A stretch of 35,686 bases of DNA from the NCBI RefSeq assembly GCF_014164585.1, contig NZ_JACJFM010000048.1:1-35686 (forward strand), in the 5' to 3' direction. The notes under the pieces were generated by a model. It did not search any database. It was not told the DNA's origin and saw only the letters and a list, made by a program, of their open reading frames with translations. Of this stretch, positions 8,696 to 17,621 are shown one piece after another. Every line of letters begins with the position of its first letter. Position 1 is the first letter of the stretch. This DNA is from Oceanospirillum sediminis. GTDB taxonomy: Bacteria > Pseudomonadota > Gammaproteobacteria > Pseudomonadales > Halomonadaceae. The translations under genes were made by a program, and so were the position numbers.

Positions 8696-8720
8696 AGCAA
8701 CCTGCGCAAAGCAGGTTGCT
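8696..8720. terminator. Bidirectional intrinsic terminator
   Basis: A perfect 10-bp stem, AGCAACCTGC / GCAGGTTGCT, with a GCAAA loop lies between the convergent sensor gene and the aminotransferase gene. On the minus strand it is followed by TATTTCC. Confidence 0.75.
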
Positions 8721-8741
8721 ATTGAGAGTGCAGTCAGGCCA

Positions 8742-9938
8742 CTATTGCTGAATCGCCTGATGAATTGCTTCGCTGAGCAGCCCGATATTTTGGTCATTGA
8801 TACCGGCGATATTAATTCTGCCTGACTCAACGGCATAGATACCGAAATGGGCGCGCAAATAAAGTACTTCTTCTTTACTCAGCCCTGAGTAAGAGAACAT
8901 CCCTTTTTGTTGTGCAATAAAGGTAAAATCCCGGTTGCAATTCAGTGATTGCAGACTGCTGACCAGTTCGTTTCGCATACGCTGAATACGCTGGCGCATA
9001 TCAGCCAGTTCCTGCTCCCATTGCTGGCGCAGTGCATGATCGGACAGAATAGTCGTGACAATGGCTGCACCATGCGCCGGAGGGTTTGAATAATTGGCCC
9101 GGATGCAGTTAGCAACCTGAGTAAACGCCCGCTGGCAATGCTCTGCTTTTTCCGTAACCAGGCTTAAGGCTCCGATTCGCTCGTTGTACAGGCCGAAATT
9201 TTTGGAACATGATGTAGTGATCAGTGCCTCAGGGCATTGTGATAGCAGAGTTCTCAGGCCATAAACATCTTCTTCCAGGCCTTCACCGAATCCCTGATAT
9301 GCACAATCAATTAAAGGTACCAGGCTGCGTTCAGCAACTAATGTACTGATCTGATCCCACTGTTCCGCTGTTGGATCAATCCCGGTCGGGTTGTGGCAGC
9401 TGGCATGCAGCAGAATAACATCTCCCTGTGGAATCTGGCGGATCGCTTCCAGCATCGCATCAATAGCCAGACCGTTCTGATCTGCATCGTAGTAAGGATA
9501 AGTACGAACTTCGACCCCCGCTCCGGCGAACACATGAAAATGATTCGACCAGGTCGGGTCGCTGACCCAGATTCTGGCTGCCGGATTGACTGCATTAATC
9601 AGATCTCCGGCTACACGCAGAGCACCTGTCCCACCAGGCGTTTGTGCTGTGGCTATACGACTTTCCGTGATAAGCGGGTGATTGTCACCCAGCATGAGTT
9701 TTTGCAGTAATGGCCCGAGTTCGGGTGAACCTGTTGCACCGATATAGCCTTTGCTGACTTCGTTTTCCAGCAAAAACGCTTCCGCTTTTTTGACGACATT
9801 CAGTACCGGTGTAAGGCCTGTGTCATCTTTGTAGACACCAACGCCCAGGTCAATTTTGTTCGGGTTAGGGTCATTTTTAAAGGCGACCATTAATGCCAGA
9901 AGGGCATCGCCAGGAATTTCTTTAACATTCTCAAACAT
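8742..9938 (-). CDS. tyrB: Aspartate/aromatic aminotransferase, class I
   Basis: This 398-aa pyridoxal-phosphate enzyme belongs to the AspC/TyrB subgroup (fold type I, group I-alpha). It transfers amino groups between aspartate or aromatic amino acids and 2-oxoglutarate. Visible hallmarks are the start MFENV...DLGVGVYKD, HNPTG (about residue 182), DCAYQGFG (about 211-218), the PLP-lysine motif SCSKNFGLYNER (Lys246) and the substrate-arginine region SGRINIAG near the C-terminus. Sequence alone does not separate AspC from TyrB. The symbol is suggested because two TyrR-type boxes lie 190-270 nt upstream, as at E. coli tyrB. The gene is divergent from the GGDEF/EAL gene at 10436. Confidence 0.93.
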   Translation of the reverse strand: MFENVKEIPGDALLALMVAFKNDPNPNKIDLGVGVYKDDTGLTPVLNVVKKAEAFLLENEVSKGYIGATGSPELGPLLQKLMLGDNHPLITESRIATAQTPGGTGALRVAGDLINAVNPAARIWVSDPTWSNHFHVFAGAGVEVRTYPYYDADQNGLAIDAMLEAIRQIPQGDVILLHASCHNPTGIDPTAEQWDQISTLVAERSLVPLIDCAYQGFGEGLEEDVYGLRTLLSQCPEALITTSCSKNFGLYNERIGALSLVTEKAEHCQRAFTQVANCIRANYSNPPAHGAAIVTTILSDHALRQQWEQELADMRQRIQRMRNELVSSLQSLNCNRDFTFIAQQKGMFSYSGLSKEEVLYLRAHFGIYAVESGRINIAGINDQNIGLLSEAIHQAIQQ

Positions 9939-10131
9939 GTGTAGCTCCGGAAATAGGCAGTGTCAGATCAGCCTCGAATTCCTGGTTCATCCATATTGTC
10001 GTCCTGTACATAGATATCAATTCCCGGATATGCGAGGTCTGTCTGTTATTTTTCAATAATGATAGTAACGCTATTTTTCAGCATTAGATGCCTGCTCTGG
10101 CTGGCAATCTGCCATGAATTGAGCTTCTTTG

Positions 10132-10149
10132 TGTAATAAAAATTTTACA
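10132..10149. promoter_or_regulatory. TyrR/PhhR-type operator box 1
   Basis: The 18-bp site TGTAAT-N6-TTTACA matches the TyrR box consensus TGTAAA-N6-TTTACA at 11 of 12 defined positions. It lies in the divergent region between the aminotransferase (start 9938) and the GGDEF/EAL gene (start 10436). Confidence 0.65.
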
Positions 10150-10191
10150 CTAGAGGGATGTCAGATCAGGTATTTCTTTCAGACTGAAAGG

Positions 10192-10209
10192 TGTAATTAT
10201 TTTTTTACA
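10192..10209. promoter_or_regulatory. TyrR/PhhR-type operator box 2
   Basis: A second TGTAAT-N6-TTTACA site, again matching 11 of 12 defined positions, starts exactly 60 bp from box 1. Paired TyrR boxes are typical of regulated aromatic amino acid genes. The rest of the 497-nt gap (9939-10435) shows no gene. Confidence 0.65.
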
Positions 10210-10435
10210 TTCAAGTCACGAAGTTTGCTGTCTTATATTCGGCAAAAAGCTATGAAAGATATCTGTTTTTTTCTTTGTTTATTGATCTGAGCCAGTAGTC
10301 AGTCCGCTACAGGATATCTAGACTGAAAAGAAGACTGGAAACATAAGGCAGAAAACTGACCATAAGGAAGTGTAGTTTTCAAGGACAGAGCCGTTGTGTT
10401 CAGGGACCAGAGCAAAATAGGCATGGGCCTGATAT

Positions 10436-13400
10436 ATGAAGCTACAGCATAAACTTTACGCTGGTTTATCTGCAATATTATTAATTTTATTAACGATTAG
10501 TGGGCTGATTCTTTCCCAGGAACACCAGAAAAGGGTCTATTCCCGGCAACTGATGGAGTTGTACCGGCCTGCAGAGCTGGCGATGGAGGGACTGAACAGC
10601 TCGGCTGCCAGATTGTCGGCAGATGTTATTCTGAGCCTCAGTCCGGCTATGAGACGTCAGGTAGAACCCTTACAGCCAGCCATTGAACAGTTTAACAGGC
10701 ATCTGGATACACTGTCGGTGCTGATTACCGGGACTTCTTTATCAGGACTTCCCCTGCACCGGCTGAGAGATGATGCCGACCGGCAGGCGGAATATGCCGT
10801 TGCTCTGGTCAGCCAATATCAATCTCTTCGCAGAGACCGGATGCGCCTGGAAGATAATGTCCATTTATTAATGGACCGGCTCAGGGATTCAGACGCATCA
10901 GAAACTCTGGCTGTTCAGGCCTTTGAGAATAGCCTGGCTCAGTTAACACTTTTTGTTTCAACGTCATTTTACAATCGTACAGACCCGGACCGTAGTCAGT
11001 TGGAGCAGGCAGAGCAGCAATTGGCTGACAGAATGGATCAGCTGAGAAGCAGATGGCCATTATTAGCAGAGCAACCGGAAGTCAGGCATCTGACCGGTGA
11101 GATCAGATATTTATATCGCCGTATTACAGAACATGCTGATTTTTTTTATCTGAAAAGAAGTCAGTATCATCTGGCTTTTCAGGATGTTCAGCAACAGCTT
11201 GGTCAGATTCAGAGCGATATCAGTAAAACCAGTCAACAGGCGATACAACAGCTGGAGGCGATGAGCCGTAACAGCCGTATGATTGAGTATGTTCTGGTGC
11301 CACTGGCCATTCTGATTACTGCCCTGCTTGGCTGGCAGACCGCATGGAGAATCAGAGCGCCTCTGGCTGAACTACTGAAAGGAATTCAGTGTGCCAGAAC
11401 CGGGGACTTTTCCTTTCGGCTGGAGACGGATAGCCGGGATGAAGTGGCGCTGTTATCTCATCATTTTAATGAGATGCTGGATGACCTTGATCAGGCCACG
11501 GTATCGCACTCTTATCTGCAACAAATCCTGGATGCATTACAGCATGCCGTCATCGTGACAGATGATGACTTTAATATCCGTTTTTTTAATGCGACGGCTT
11601 TCAGTTATTTTCAGACAAGAGCCGGTGTTGGTAAACCGATTGCCGGGTTTCGTACATCTGAAGGGGCTATGTTACTGAGTGAGGCAGAGCGAGTCTTGTT
11701 ATGTCAGCAAAGCGTCCTCTCAGGGCTGGAAAAAAAAATATGTCTTCCCGACGGAGAAAAGGTGGTGGTGGCTCTTGCAGCAGCAGAGCTGAAAGTGAAT
11801 CAGGAAAGACACTGGGTGATTAGTCTGCATGATATTACCCTAATGAAAGAGGCTGAAAAGAGCCTGCAGTTATACGCCCGTCTGTTTGAAACCTCCAATG
11901 ATGCTATTGTCATTTCAGATAAACAAAATGTCATTGAACAGGTCAATCCGGCGTTTAGTCGGATTACGGGGTATGAGGAACATGAAGCGATTGGTAAGAA
12001 CCCCGGAATGCTCAGTTCGGGGAGGCAGGACAAAGCCTTTTATCGGGTAATGTGGGCAGAGTTGATGACGAAGGGGCGATGGCAGGGAGAGATATGGAAC
12101 CGGAAGAAAAGTGGTGAGGCCTATGCTGAGTGGCTGTCGATTGTGGCTATTTATGATCAGTCCGGCCTGATTGAGCGCTTTATTGGGGTGTTCAGTGATA
12201 TTACGCAAAGGAAAGAAGCTGAGCAGCTGATCTATCATCAGGCAAATTATGATGCTCTGACGGAATTACCTAACCGCAGACTGTTCTGGGACCGTCTGGA
12301 ACATGCCTTGACTCAGGCACGGGCTTCGTCGGGCAAAGTCGCTCTGATGTACCTGGATCTGGATGGTTTTAAACCCGTGAATGATACCTTTGGTCATGAA
12401 GCGGGTGATCTGTTGCTACAGCATGTATCGGAGAAATTACGAGCTCTGGTACAACCTTCAGATACTGTGGCCCGATTGGGGGGGGATGAGTTTGCTCTGA
12501 TTCTTCCAGCATACAGTATACGCAAGCTGGAACAGCTGGCTGATAAACTGATTGATGCCGTGTCCTCTCCTGTCTCTTTACTGGATAAGCAGATTCGTAT
12601 CGGAGTCAGTGTCGGAATCAGTTGCTATCCTGATATTGCGACAGACCGGGAGCAGCTGGTCCAGCAAGCTGATGTTGCTATGTATTATGTCAAAGGAAAA
12701 AATAAGAACAGCTATATTTTTTATAACCAGCAGATGAAACAGGATACCTGGGAAAAGATACGTCTGGAGCAAGAGCTCAGAGAAGCGATAGACAGGGGCC
12801 AGCTGGAGGTTATTTTTCAGCCACTATATGATGCTTCTACAGAGGTTATTGTCAGTGCCGAGGCTTTATTGCGATGGCGGCATCCTGTGAAAGGGGTGTT
12901 GATGCCTGATATGTTTATTCCTCTGGCAGAAGAGAATGGCATGATTCACGATTTAGGTGAATGGGTATTGAGAGAAGTTTGTACCCTGGCCAGAACATAT
13001 CTTGAAGATAAAGGTTATGTCAGGGTTGCAGTTAATATTTCAGCACAACAACTGACTCAGCCTGATTTCGTCAGCAGGCTGGAAAGTATTCTGCATGAGA
13101 CGGGTTTTCCTGCCTGTCATCTGGAGCTTGAGATTAAAGAAAAGCTGATTGTGAATGATCTTACCGGGACTGCAAAGATACTACAGCAGTTATCCCGTTC
13201 GGGGATCAGTATTGCGATTGATGATTTTGGTCTGAGTTACACTTCATTAAACAGTCTCAGTCATTACTCCGTTAAAGAACTGAAACTTGATCGTCGTTTC
13301 ATTAAAGCTGTGGCTGCTGAAAGTGAAGATAGCCATATGGTAAAAGCGATGGCAGATATGGCACATCAAATGGGAATGAAGGTAGTGGCCGAAGGTGTTG

Positions 13401-13555
13401 AAGATGACAAAAGTCTGCAACTGTTGAAACAGCTTGGCTGTGATCTGATTCAGGGATTTGTTTATCAGGATGCTGTGTCAATACATGAGTTGAGCCGGTT
13501 GCTTCAGGTTCAGGCTCGTAATACACAGCCTGCCACTAACCCTGATATGGAGTAG
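10436..13555 (+). CDS. Membrane HAMP-PAS-PAS-GGDEF-EAL protein
   Basis: This is a 1039-aa c-di-GMP signalling protein. Transmembrane helix 1 spans about residues 7-27 and helix 2 about 283-304, enclosing a largely helical periplasmic sensor of about 255 residues. HAMP follows (about 305-355), then a divergent PAS (about 360-460), a clear PAS (about 480-595), GGDEF (LGGDEF at about 681) and EAL (EALLRW at about 809). The cyclase has DLDGFKPVND and an intact GGDEF loop without an RxxD inhibitory site. In the EAL domain loop 6 reads DDFGLSYTS instead of DDFGTGYSS, and EITE reads EIKE, although VKEL/KLD, AEGVE and QGF are kept. It is probably a cyclase with a weakened phosphodiesterase domain. 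The ribosome site is weak (GGG before ATG 10436). The gene is divergent from the TyrB-like gene. Confidence 0.94.
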   Translation: MKLQHKLYAGLSAILLILLTISGLILSQEHQKRVYSRQLMELYRPAELAMEGLNSSAARLSADVILSLSPAMRRQVEPLQPAIEQFNRHLDTLSVLITGTSLSGLPLHRLRDDADRQAEYAVALVSQYQSLRRDRMRLEDNVHLLMDRLRDSDASETLAVQAFENSLAQLTLFVSTSFYNRTDPDRSQLEQAEQQLADRMDQLRSRWPLLAEQPEVRHLTGEIRYLYRRITEHADFFYLKRSQYHLAFQDVQQQLGQIQSDISKTSQQAIQQLEAMSRNSRMIEYVLVPLAILITALLGWQTAWRIRAPLAELLKGIQCARTGDFSFRLETDSRDEVALLSHHFNEMLDDLDQATVSHSYLQQILDALQHAVIVTDDDFNIRFFNATAFSYFQTRAGVGKPIAGFRTSEGAMLLSEAERVLLCQQSVLSGLEKKICLPDGEKVVVALAAAELKVNQERHWVISLHDITLMKEAEKSLQLYARLFETSNDAIVISDKQNVIEQVNPAFSRITGYEEHEAIGKNPGMLSSGRQDKAFYRVMWAELMTKGRWQGEIWNRKKSGEAYAEWLSIVAIYDQSGLIERFIGVFSDITQRKEAEQLIYHQANYDALTELPNRRLFWDRLEHALTQARASSGKVALMYLDLDGFKPVNDTFGHEAGDLLLQHVSEKLRALVQPSDTVARLGGDEFALILPAYSIRKLEQLADKLIDAVSSPVSLLDKQIRIGVSVGISCYPDIATDREQLVQQADVAMYYVKGKNKNSYIFYNQQMKQDTWEKIRLEQELREAIDRGQLEVIFQPLYDASTEVIVSAEALLRWRHPVKGVLMPDMFIPLAEENGMIHDLGEWVLREVCTLARTYLEDKGYVRVAVNISAQQLTQPDFVSRLESILHETGFPACHLELEIKEKLIVNDLTGTAKILQQLSRSGISIAIDDFGLSYTSLNSLSHYSVKELKLDRRFIKAVAAESEDSHMVKAMADMAHQMGMKVVAEGVEDDKSLQLLKQLGCDLIQGFVYQDAVSIHELSRLLQVQARNTQPATNPDME

Positions 13556-13573
13556 CTGTGATCACAGTATCTG

Positions 13574-13603
13574 AATAGCTGGCACCAGGCCTGGCCAGCT
13601 ATT
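13574..13603. terminator. Hairpin between convergent GGDEF/EAL and ODP-like genes
   Basis: A perfect 10-bp stem, AATAGCTGGC / GCCAGCTATT, encloses a 10-nt self-complementary loop. It sits between two convergent stop codons and is a probable bidirectional terminator without a strong T-run. Confidence 0.6.
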
Positions 13604-13627
13604 AACCAATCTTCATGTAAGGTGTTT

Positions 13628-14359
13628 TCAGACGCCTGTTCCGACTTCCAGCTCATCCAGCCAGTCCAGAAAGCGGTTAACATCCTTGCCTTTGAAGATA
13701 GCACCATGCTGGGGGGCCATGTATTGAATATCCAGTTGCCTGACTCGGCGCACCCAGTCTTTTTTCGCTCGGTTGGATGGCATCCAGCGTTGATGGAACA
13801 GACGCATTTTTTCAACATGATGGTCGAAATCTTCTACGAAAAGCGGGGCGCCATCAGGTAGCAGTGCTGCTCCGATATCTCCACTCATCAGAATTTTTGC
13901 CTGGGGATCATAAACGCTGAAGTTGCCAGAAGAATGCATATAGTGGGCCGGTATAAACTGAATCTCGATATCATCCAGGCGAATGCTTTTACCTTCATCA
14001 GGCAGAGGGTTGTATTTGATACTATTACAGCCAAAGTGGCGCAAAAATCCTTCCCACAGCCAGGGGGCATACAGTGTGGCATGTGGCAGTGTTTTATCCC
14101 ATAAGCCTAAGGAAGAGATAATGTCCGGGTCCTGATGAGATGCGAATAAATGAGTGATCTGCTGAATAGGGACATGATGCACTACTGCAGCCAGCATAGC
14201 AGAAAACAGCTCAATACCGCCCGGATCCAGTATGATGGCATGATTAGCCGTTTTTATCATATACTGGTTCGTATCAATTATTTTGCTGGGACGTTCTTCG
14301 TCCCGCCCGAACACCAGCCATTCGTGACTGCGCCCTTCGTGAAGTTTAACCACTTTCAT
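13628..14359 (-). CDS. ODP-type diiron beta-lactamase-fold protein (putative oxygen/iron sensor)
   Basis: This 243-aa protein has a metallo-beta-lactamase fold of the flavodiiron/ODP branch but no flavodoxin domain. Candidate metal ligands are His75, Asp77 and Asp79 (SHQDPD), His139 (PAHYMHSSGNF), Asp161 (MSGD) and His218 (PQHG). Flavodiiron proteins have HxExDH at the first site; here Glu is Asp and the last His is Ile80. ODP proteins are known diiron O2-binding proteins, one of which was shown in Treponema denticola to act as an oxygen/iron chemotaxis sensor. It lies 66 nt downstream of a receptor-tip-like gene on the same strand and next to an MCP, which supports sensing rather than catalysis. 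An enzymatic hydrolase role is the alternative. No signal peptide is seen. Confidence 0.82.
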   Translation of the reverse strand: MKVVKLHEGRSHEWLVFGRDEERPSKIIDTNQYMIKTANHAIILDPGGIELFSAMLAAVVHHVPIQQITHLFASHQDPDIISSLGLWDKTLPHATLYAPWLWEGFLRHFGCNSIKYNPLPDEGKSIRLDDIEIQFIPAHYMHSSGNFSVYDPQAKILMSGDIGAALLPDGAPLFVEDFDHHVEKMRLFHQRWMPSNRAKKDWVRRVRQLDIQYMAPQHGAIFKGKDVNRFLDWLDELEVGTGV

Positions 14360-14425
14360 AGGTTAAGATCCATTTTCTGAATAATAAATTCCAGAGTAAC
14401 TGGCAGAGCAGGACACTGAGCAGAA

Positions 14426-15034
14426 TCAGCGTTCCAGTGAATGTCTGCACTTACTGGCAATGTGTTTGATTCTGTTTGCAGCTTTTTCCAGTTTAACAAC
14501 AATTCCCTCCAGGCTGGCCTGATAGCTGTCGGCAGCAGTGGCCGCCTCTAACCGGGAGGTAGCGGTAACTACATTGGCAGCCAGCATACGGGACTCAATT
14601 TCATCCAGCAGTTCAAACAATTTCCGCATATGGCGCTTGAGCTGCATGGATTGCTGGTGATGCTGATGGGATGCACTCTGGGCAACAGGATCAAGAGTAT
14701 CACCAAAAGGGGCTGTTCTGGATCTTGCCTGAGCCTGTTTAAAGCGTTCATGTGCATCAGCACTGTGCAGATCCGATAAGGAGGTCCGCGATAACACCAG
14801 AGCTTCACGGTTGATTTCTTTTACCAGCCAGATGGTGTCATTGGCCAGTTCAACCATAAAGTCGGTAATGGGCTTGAAGGTTCTGACATTATCGCCAGCT
14901 CGCGCAACCAGAGCTTTGGCATTCATCGCTTCAAGTGAGATGTTTTTCGCTTCGGTTAGTACTACGCTTAATTCAGCAGCAACCGTTGCGGCATTGATAA
15001 AAAAATGAGCACTGTTTTTCGGAGTTGACGGCAT
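14426..15034 (-). CDS. Soluble protein resembling a degenerate chemoreceptor signalling tip
   Basis: This 202-aa all-helical protein has no membrane segment. Residues of roughly 45-70 (ARAGDNVRTF..., then D, then LA) follow the spacing of the MCP tip [21 protein letters not shown]: ARAG[DE]xxRxF-x4-D-x4-LA. The flanking parts are long helices, and the C-terminal part (LEAATAADSYQASLEGIVVKLEKAA) is heptad-like. I infer a cytoplasmic partner that could bridge the ODP-like protein to CheA/CheW or to the neighbouring MCP. It is not a complete receptor. The ATG at 15034 is preferred; a TTG at 15043 would add three residues. It is the first gene of a two-gene operon with the ODP-like gene. Confidence 0.75.
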   Translation of the reverse strand: MPSTPKNSAHFFINAATVAAELSVVLTEAKNISLEAMNAKALVARAGDNVRTFKPITDFMVELANDTIWLVKEINREALVLSRTSLSDLHSADAHERFKQAQARSRTAPFGDTLDPVAQSASHQHHQQSMQLKRHMRKLFELLDEIESRMLAANVVTATSRLEAATAADSYQASLEGIVVKLEKAANRIKHIASKCRHSLER

Positions 15035-15078
15035 TCCGGGCAACCACTTATGTCGAACCAGTTGAATGGGTTATTTCA

Positions 15079-15107
15079 ATTATGGTGAGGGCTTTCCGGC
15101 TTGACAA
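15079..15107 (-). promoter_or_regulatory. Sigma70-like promoter for the receptor-tip/ODP operon
   Basis: Read on the minus strand, TTGTCA (15107-15102) is followed after 17 nt by CATAAT (15084-15079), 44 nt before the start codon at 15034. The rest of the divergent gap 15035-15371 shows no gene. Confidence 0.45.
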
Positions 15108-15371
15108 CTATTTGCTGCAATTTTCTCCTGGTTATGCCCATAAAGTCTTCGGGGTAAGTGGTTTCATACAGAATTATCTGCTTTATTGATAATAGGCTCT
15201 GAAAAGTTAACAAAAAGCAGCGAATATCGGTTTTTATTGCTCGACGAAAGTATTATGCTCCCCGTAAGGCCTGCAGTTCATGGATCTGGGCTGCAGAAAA
15301 TAATAACAAACCGTCCACCAGGTATATCCGCGTATCTGATGGGCCAACGGCCAAAAGCTGTTGAGGTCATA

Positions 15372-17315
15372 ATGTCAAATCAACTTTTTGCACTGGGTAG
15401 CCGATTATTGCGCCCTGTGATTATTGCGATTGTTATTCTTGCGCTCGTACAGACTCTTCTGTTTATCACTCTGACCCGCTCCGGCGGTGGAAGCCTGATT
15501 AATGATATCAGCGCCAAGCTGAGTGTCGAAAATGGCAAAGTATCTGAACAACTTGAGATGTCCAGCCAGAGAGTGCAGGGGCAAATTGCTGAAATGTCCG
15601 ATAAGGTTTCAGCTGAGCTTTCTGCCAGTCTGCAGCAAAAACTGGAACAAGAAAAGAATTCTACCGTTAAACTGCTGGAAAGCTCCTTACTGGATACTTC
15701 CAGAAATATGGCTGTCATTCTGGCTGCCGTATCTCCCCAGGCTATCTGGGACAGAGATATTCCCCAGTTAACACGCTACGTGCAGATGGCACATGAAAGT
15801 GAACATGTGGTTTTTGCTGGCTATTACGATCTCTATGGCAAACGCATGACGCGTTATATGAATCGAAAAAGTCCTCTTGTTAAAGAGTTGATGGAAGAGG
15901 CTAAAAAAACGACCGGTAAGAAAACTCTGGATGGCGTAATAAAAGCTGCAGGCAATCACGACAGAATTATTATTATTCGTCAGCCTATCAGCCCCAGTGG
16001 CTCCCCTATTGGCGAGTTTGTACTGGGCATCAGCCGGGATCAGGTGATATCTGGTACTCAGGCGATGGAAACCGGGTTTAATACACTGATTGATAATAGT
16101 ATTCAGGCTGTTTCAAGCAGTATCAGTTCTGCATCCGGGGATACGGTATCAGATCTGAAGAATCGTTTGCAGGGTATCCAACAGAATAATGATGTGGCAC
16201 GTTTATCCGTTGAGCAACGCATTGAAGAAGCCTCTGATGATATGGTTCAGCAGATGACCATCGTATCTCTTATTTCTGCCCTGATACTGATCGTGGTCCT
16301 TATTGTTGTGCTTTCAGTCAGAATTCTTAGCAGAGTCAACATTCTGACTCGGGCCCTGACTGATTTATCTGAAGGTGAGGCTGACCTGACTCAGAGAATC
16401 AGCATCCGGGGGCAGGATGAAATTACTCTGATGGCTGAAAAGATCAATCATTTTGTACAGGCTATTCAGGTAATTGTTGGTGAGGTGCAGTCGGTTTCTC
16501 ATCATACCAGTAGTGTGGTCGAAACGATGAGGGAGGGTAATCTGAAAGCATCAGAAGCAACAGGACGTCAGCAAGGCGCTGTATCTGAGGCATCAGCAGC
16601 AGTCGCTTATATTGCAGACAGTGTAGCAGAAGAAAGTGAAAGCGTGAGTAAGACGCTGGAGAGCGTGGAGAAAATCCGTGAGGAAACCGGACAGAGTGCG
16701 GCGATATCCAGGGAAGTCCGGCATAATATTGAAGACCTTGTTACCAATGTTGAAGCCACATCTGACGTGATTAATGCTCTGGCCAGCCAGAGTGATCAAA
16801 TCGGTGATGTGCTGGATATGATCAAGGCGATTGCAGAGCAAACAAACTTGCTGGCGCTGAATGCGGCTATTGAAGCCGCGCGTGCAGGTGAAAGCGGACG
16901 GGGTTTTGCGGTGGTTGCCGATGAGGTGCGTATGCTGGCCAGTAAAACTCAGCAGTCGACAGAGGATATTGAAGAGAAGATTGATCAGCTTCAGTCCGGT
17001 GCCAGCCAGGCAGTCAGTGCTATTAACGAAGCAAGTCGAGTGGCCAAAGAAAGTATCAGTGGTATCCGGCAATCAGATGAACGTCTGGCCAGTGTTAATA
17101 AAGCCATTGAAGATTTGCATGCGATGTTTTCTGAAATTACCAGAATGACTCAGGATCAGGCCAGTCAGGCGGGCAGCATGACACAAGCTCTGGAGCAGAT
17201 TTTCAGTGAATCACATGTGACTGCTGAGTCGGTCACTGATGCCGCCAGAACCAGTCAGCAACTGGAGCAGCTGGTACAGGATCTGGGGCAGAAAGTTGAC
17301 CGCTTTAAGGTATAA
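15372..17315 (+). CDS. Methyl-accepting chemotaxis protein
   Basis: This is a 647-aa transmembrane chemoreceptor. Helix 1 spans about residues 13-35. A periplasmic region of about 255 residues follows, with helical ends and a central part ([10 protein letters not shown] through [12 protein letters not shown]) resembling a small Cache/PAS-like sensor. Helix 2 spans about 294-318, then HAMP, then the cytoplasmic coiled coil. The conserved tip [17 protein letters not shown] is at about residue 487, followed by [15 protein letters not shown], so CheA/CheW coupling is expected. No C-terminal NWETF-type tether is present. The ATG at 15372 has a GAGG ribosome site 5 nt upstream; the frame is open to 15186, but that extension has no good site and would precede the first helix with a long polar tail. 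It is divergent from the ODP-like operon. Confidence 0.93.
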   Translation: MSNQLFALGSRLLRPVIIAIVILALVQTLLFITLTRSGGGSLINDISAKLSVENGKVSEQLEMSSQRVQGQIAEMSDKVSAELSASLQQKLEQEKNSTVKLLESSLLDTSRNMAVILAAVSPQAIWDRDIPQLTRYVQMAHESEHVVFAGYYDLYGKRMTRYMNRKSPLVKELMEEAKKTTGKKTLDGVIKAAGNHDRIIIIRQPISPSGSPIGEFVLGISRDQVISGTQAMETGFNTLIDNSIQAVSSSISSASGDTVSDLKNRLQGIQQNNDVARLSVEQRIEEASDDMVQQMTIVSLISALILIVVLIVVLSVRILSRVNILTRALTDLSEGEADLTQRISIRGQDEITLMAEKINHFVQAIQVIVGEVQSVSHHTSSVVETMREGNLKASEATGRQQGAVSEASAAVAYIADSVAEESESVSKTLESVEKIREETGQSAAISREVRHNIEDLVTNVEATSDVINALASQSDQIGDVLDMIKAIAEQTNLLALNAAIEAARAGESGRGFAVVADEVRMLASKTQQSTEDIEEKIDQLQSGASQAVSAINEASRVAKESISGIRQSDERLASVNKAIEDLHAMFSEITRMTQDQASQAGSMTQALEQIFSESHVTAESVTDAARTSQQLEQLVQDLGQKVDRFKV

Positions 17316-17397
17316 CTTTGTATACTGATAATGCAGGTCATGCTTTATTTTTAAGGAGCAGTTCACCGGATAAAAGTTTCCTGACTAAAAGTTACAG

Positions 17398-17426
17398 TAC
17401 TCTCCAGTCTCTGAGGCTGGAGAATA
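17398..17426 (+). terminator. Hairpin downstream of the MCP gene
   Basis: A TCTCCAG / CTGGAGA stem (extended by TA/TA across one mismatch) with a 9-nt loop lies about 85 nt past the stop codon. It shares the 12-mer GGCTGGAGAATA with the hairpin at 1821-1849. Confidence 0.4.
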
Positions 17427-17466
17427 TTAAAATACTTTTCGGGTGTCTGATATCAGAGTGCTTAGC

Positions 17467-17494
17467 TTGTTAAAGCCTGATATTTTCATATACT
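17467..17494 (+). promoter_or_regulatory. Possible promoter of the DUF2920-type gene
   Basis: TTGTTA (17467-17472) is separated by 16 nt from TATACT (17489-17494), which would leave a leader of about 120 nt before ATG 17622. Nothing else was seen in 17316-17621 apart from the upstream hairpin. Confidence 0.35.
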
Positions 17495-17621
17495 GGCATC
17501 TGTGGTGCTTTTCTGTCAGACAATCGTTGTTGTGCTTTTCCATAGTTAGTTTATCGTATAGCCAGATCTGTCTGAGCAGAACCATATGTTCTGCCTGAAA
17601 TTTTGACTGCAGGATAATCGA

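Noticed and set aside
10210-10435. Possible c-di-GMP riboswitch before the GGDEF/EAL gene
   Set aside because: I looked for the conserved GEMM core segments and did not find them in this leader or in 5254-5931.
15186-15371. N-terminal extension of the MCP
   Set aside because: No ribosome site at 15186, and the natural receptor start, with GAGG, is at 15372 just before helix 1.
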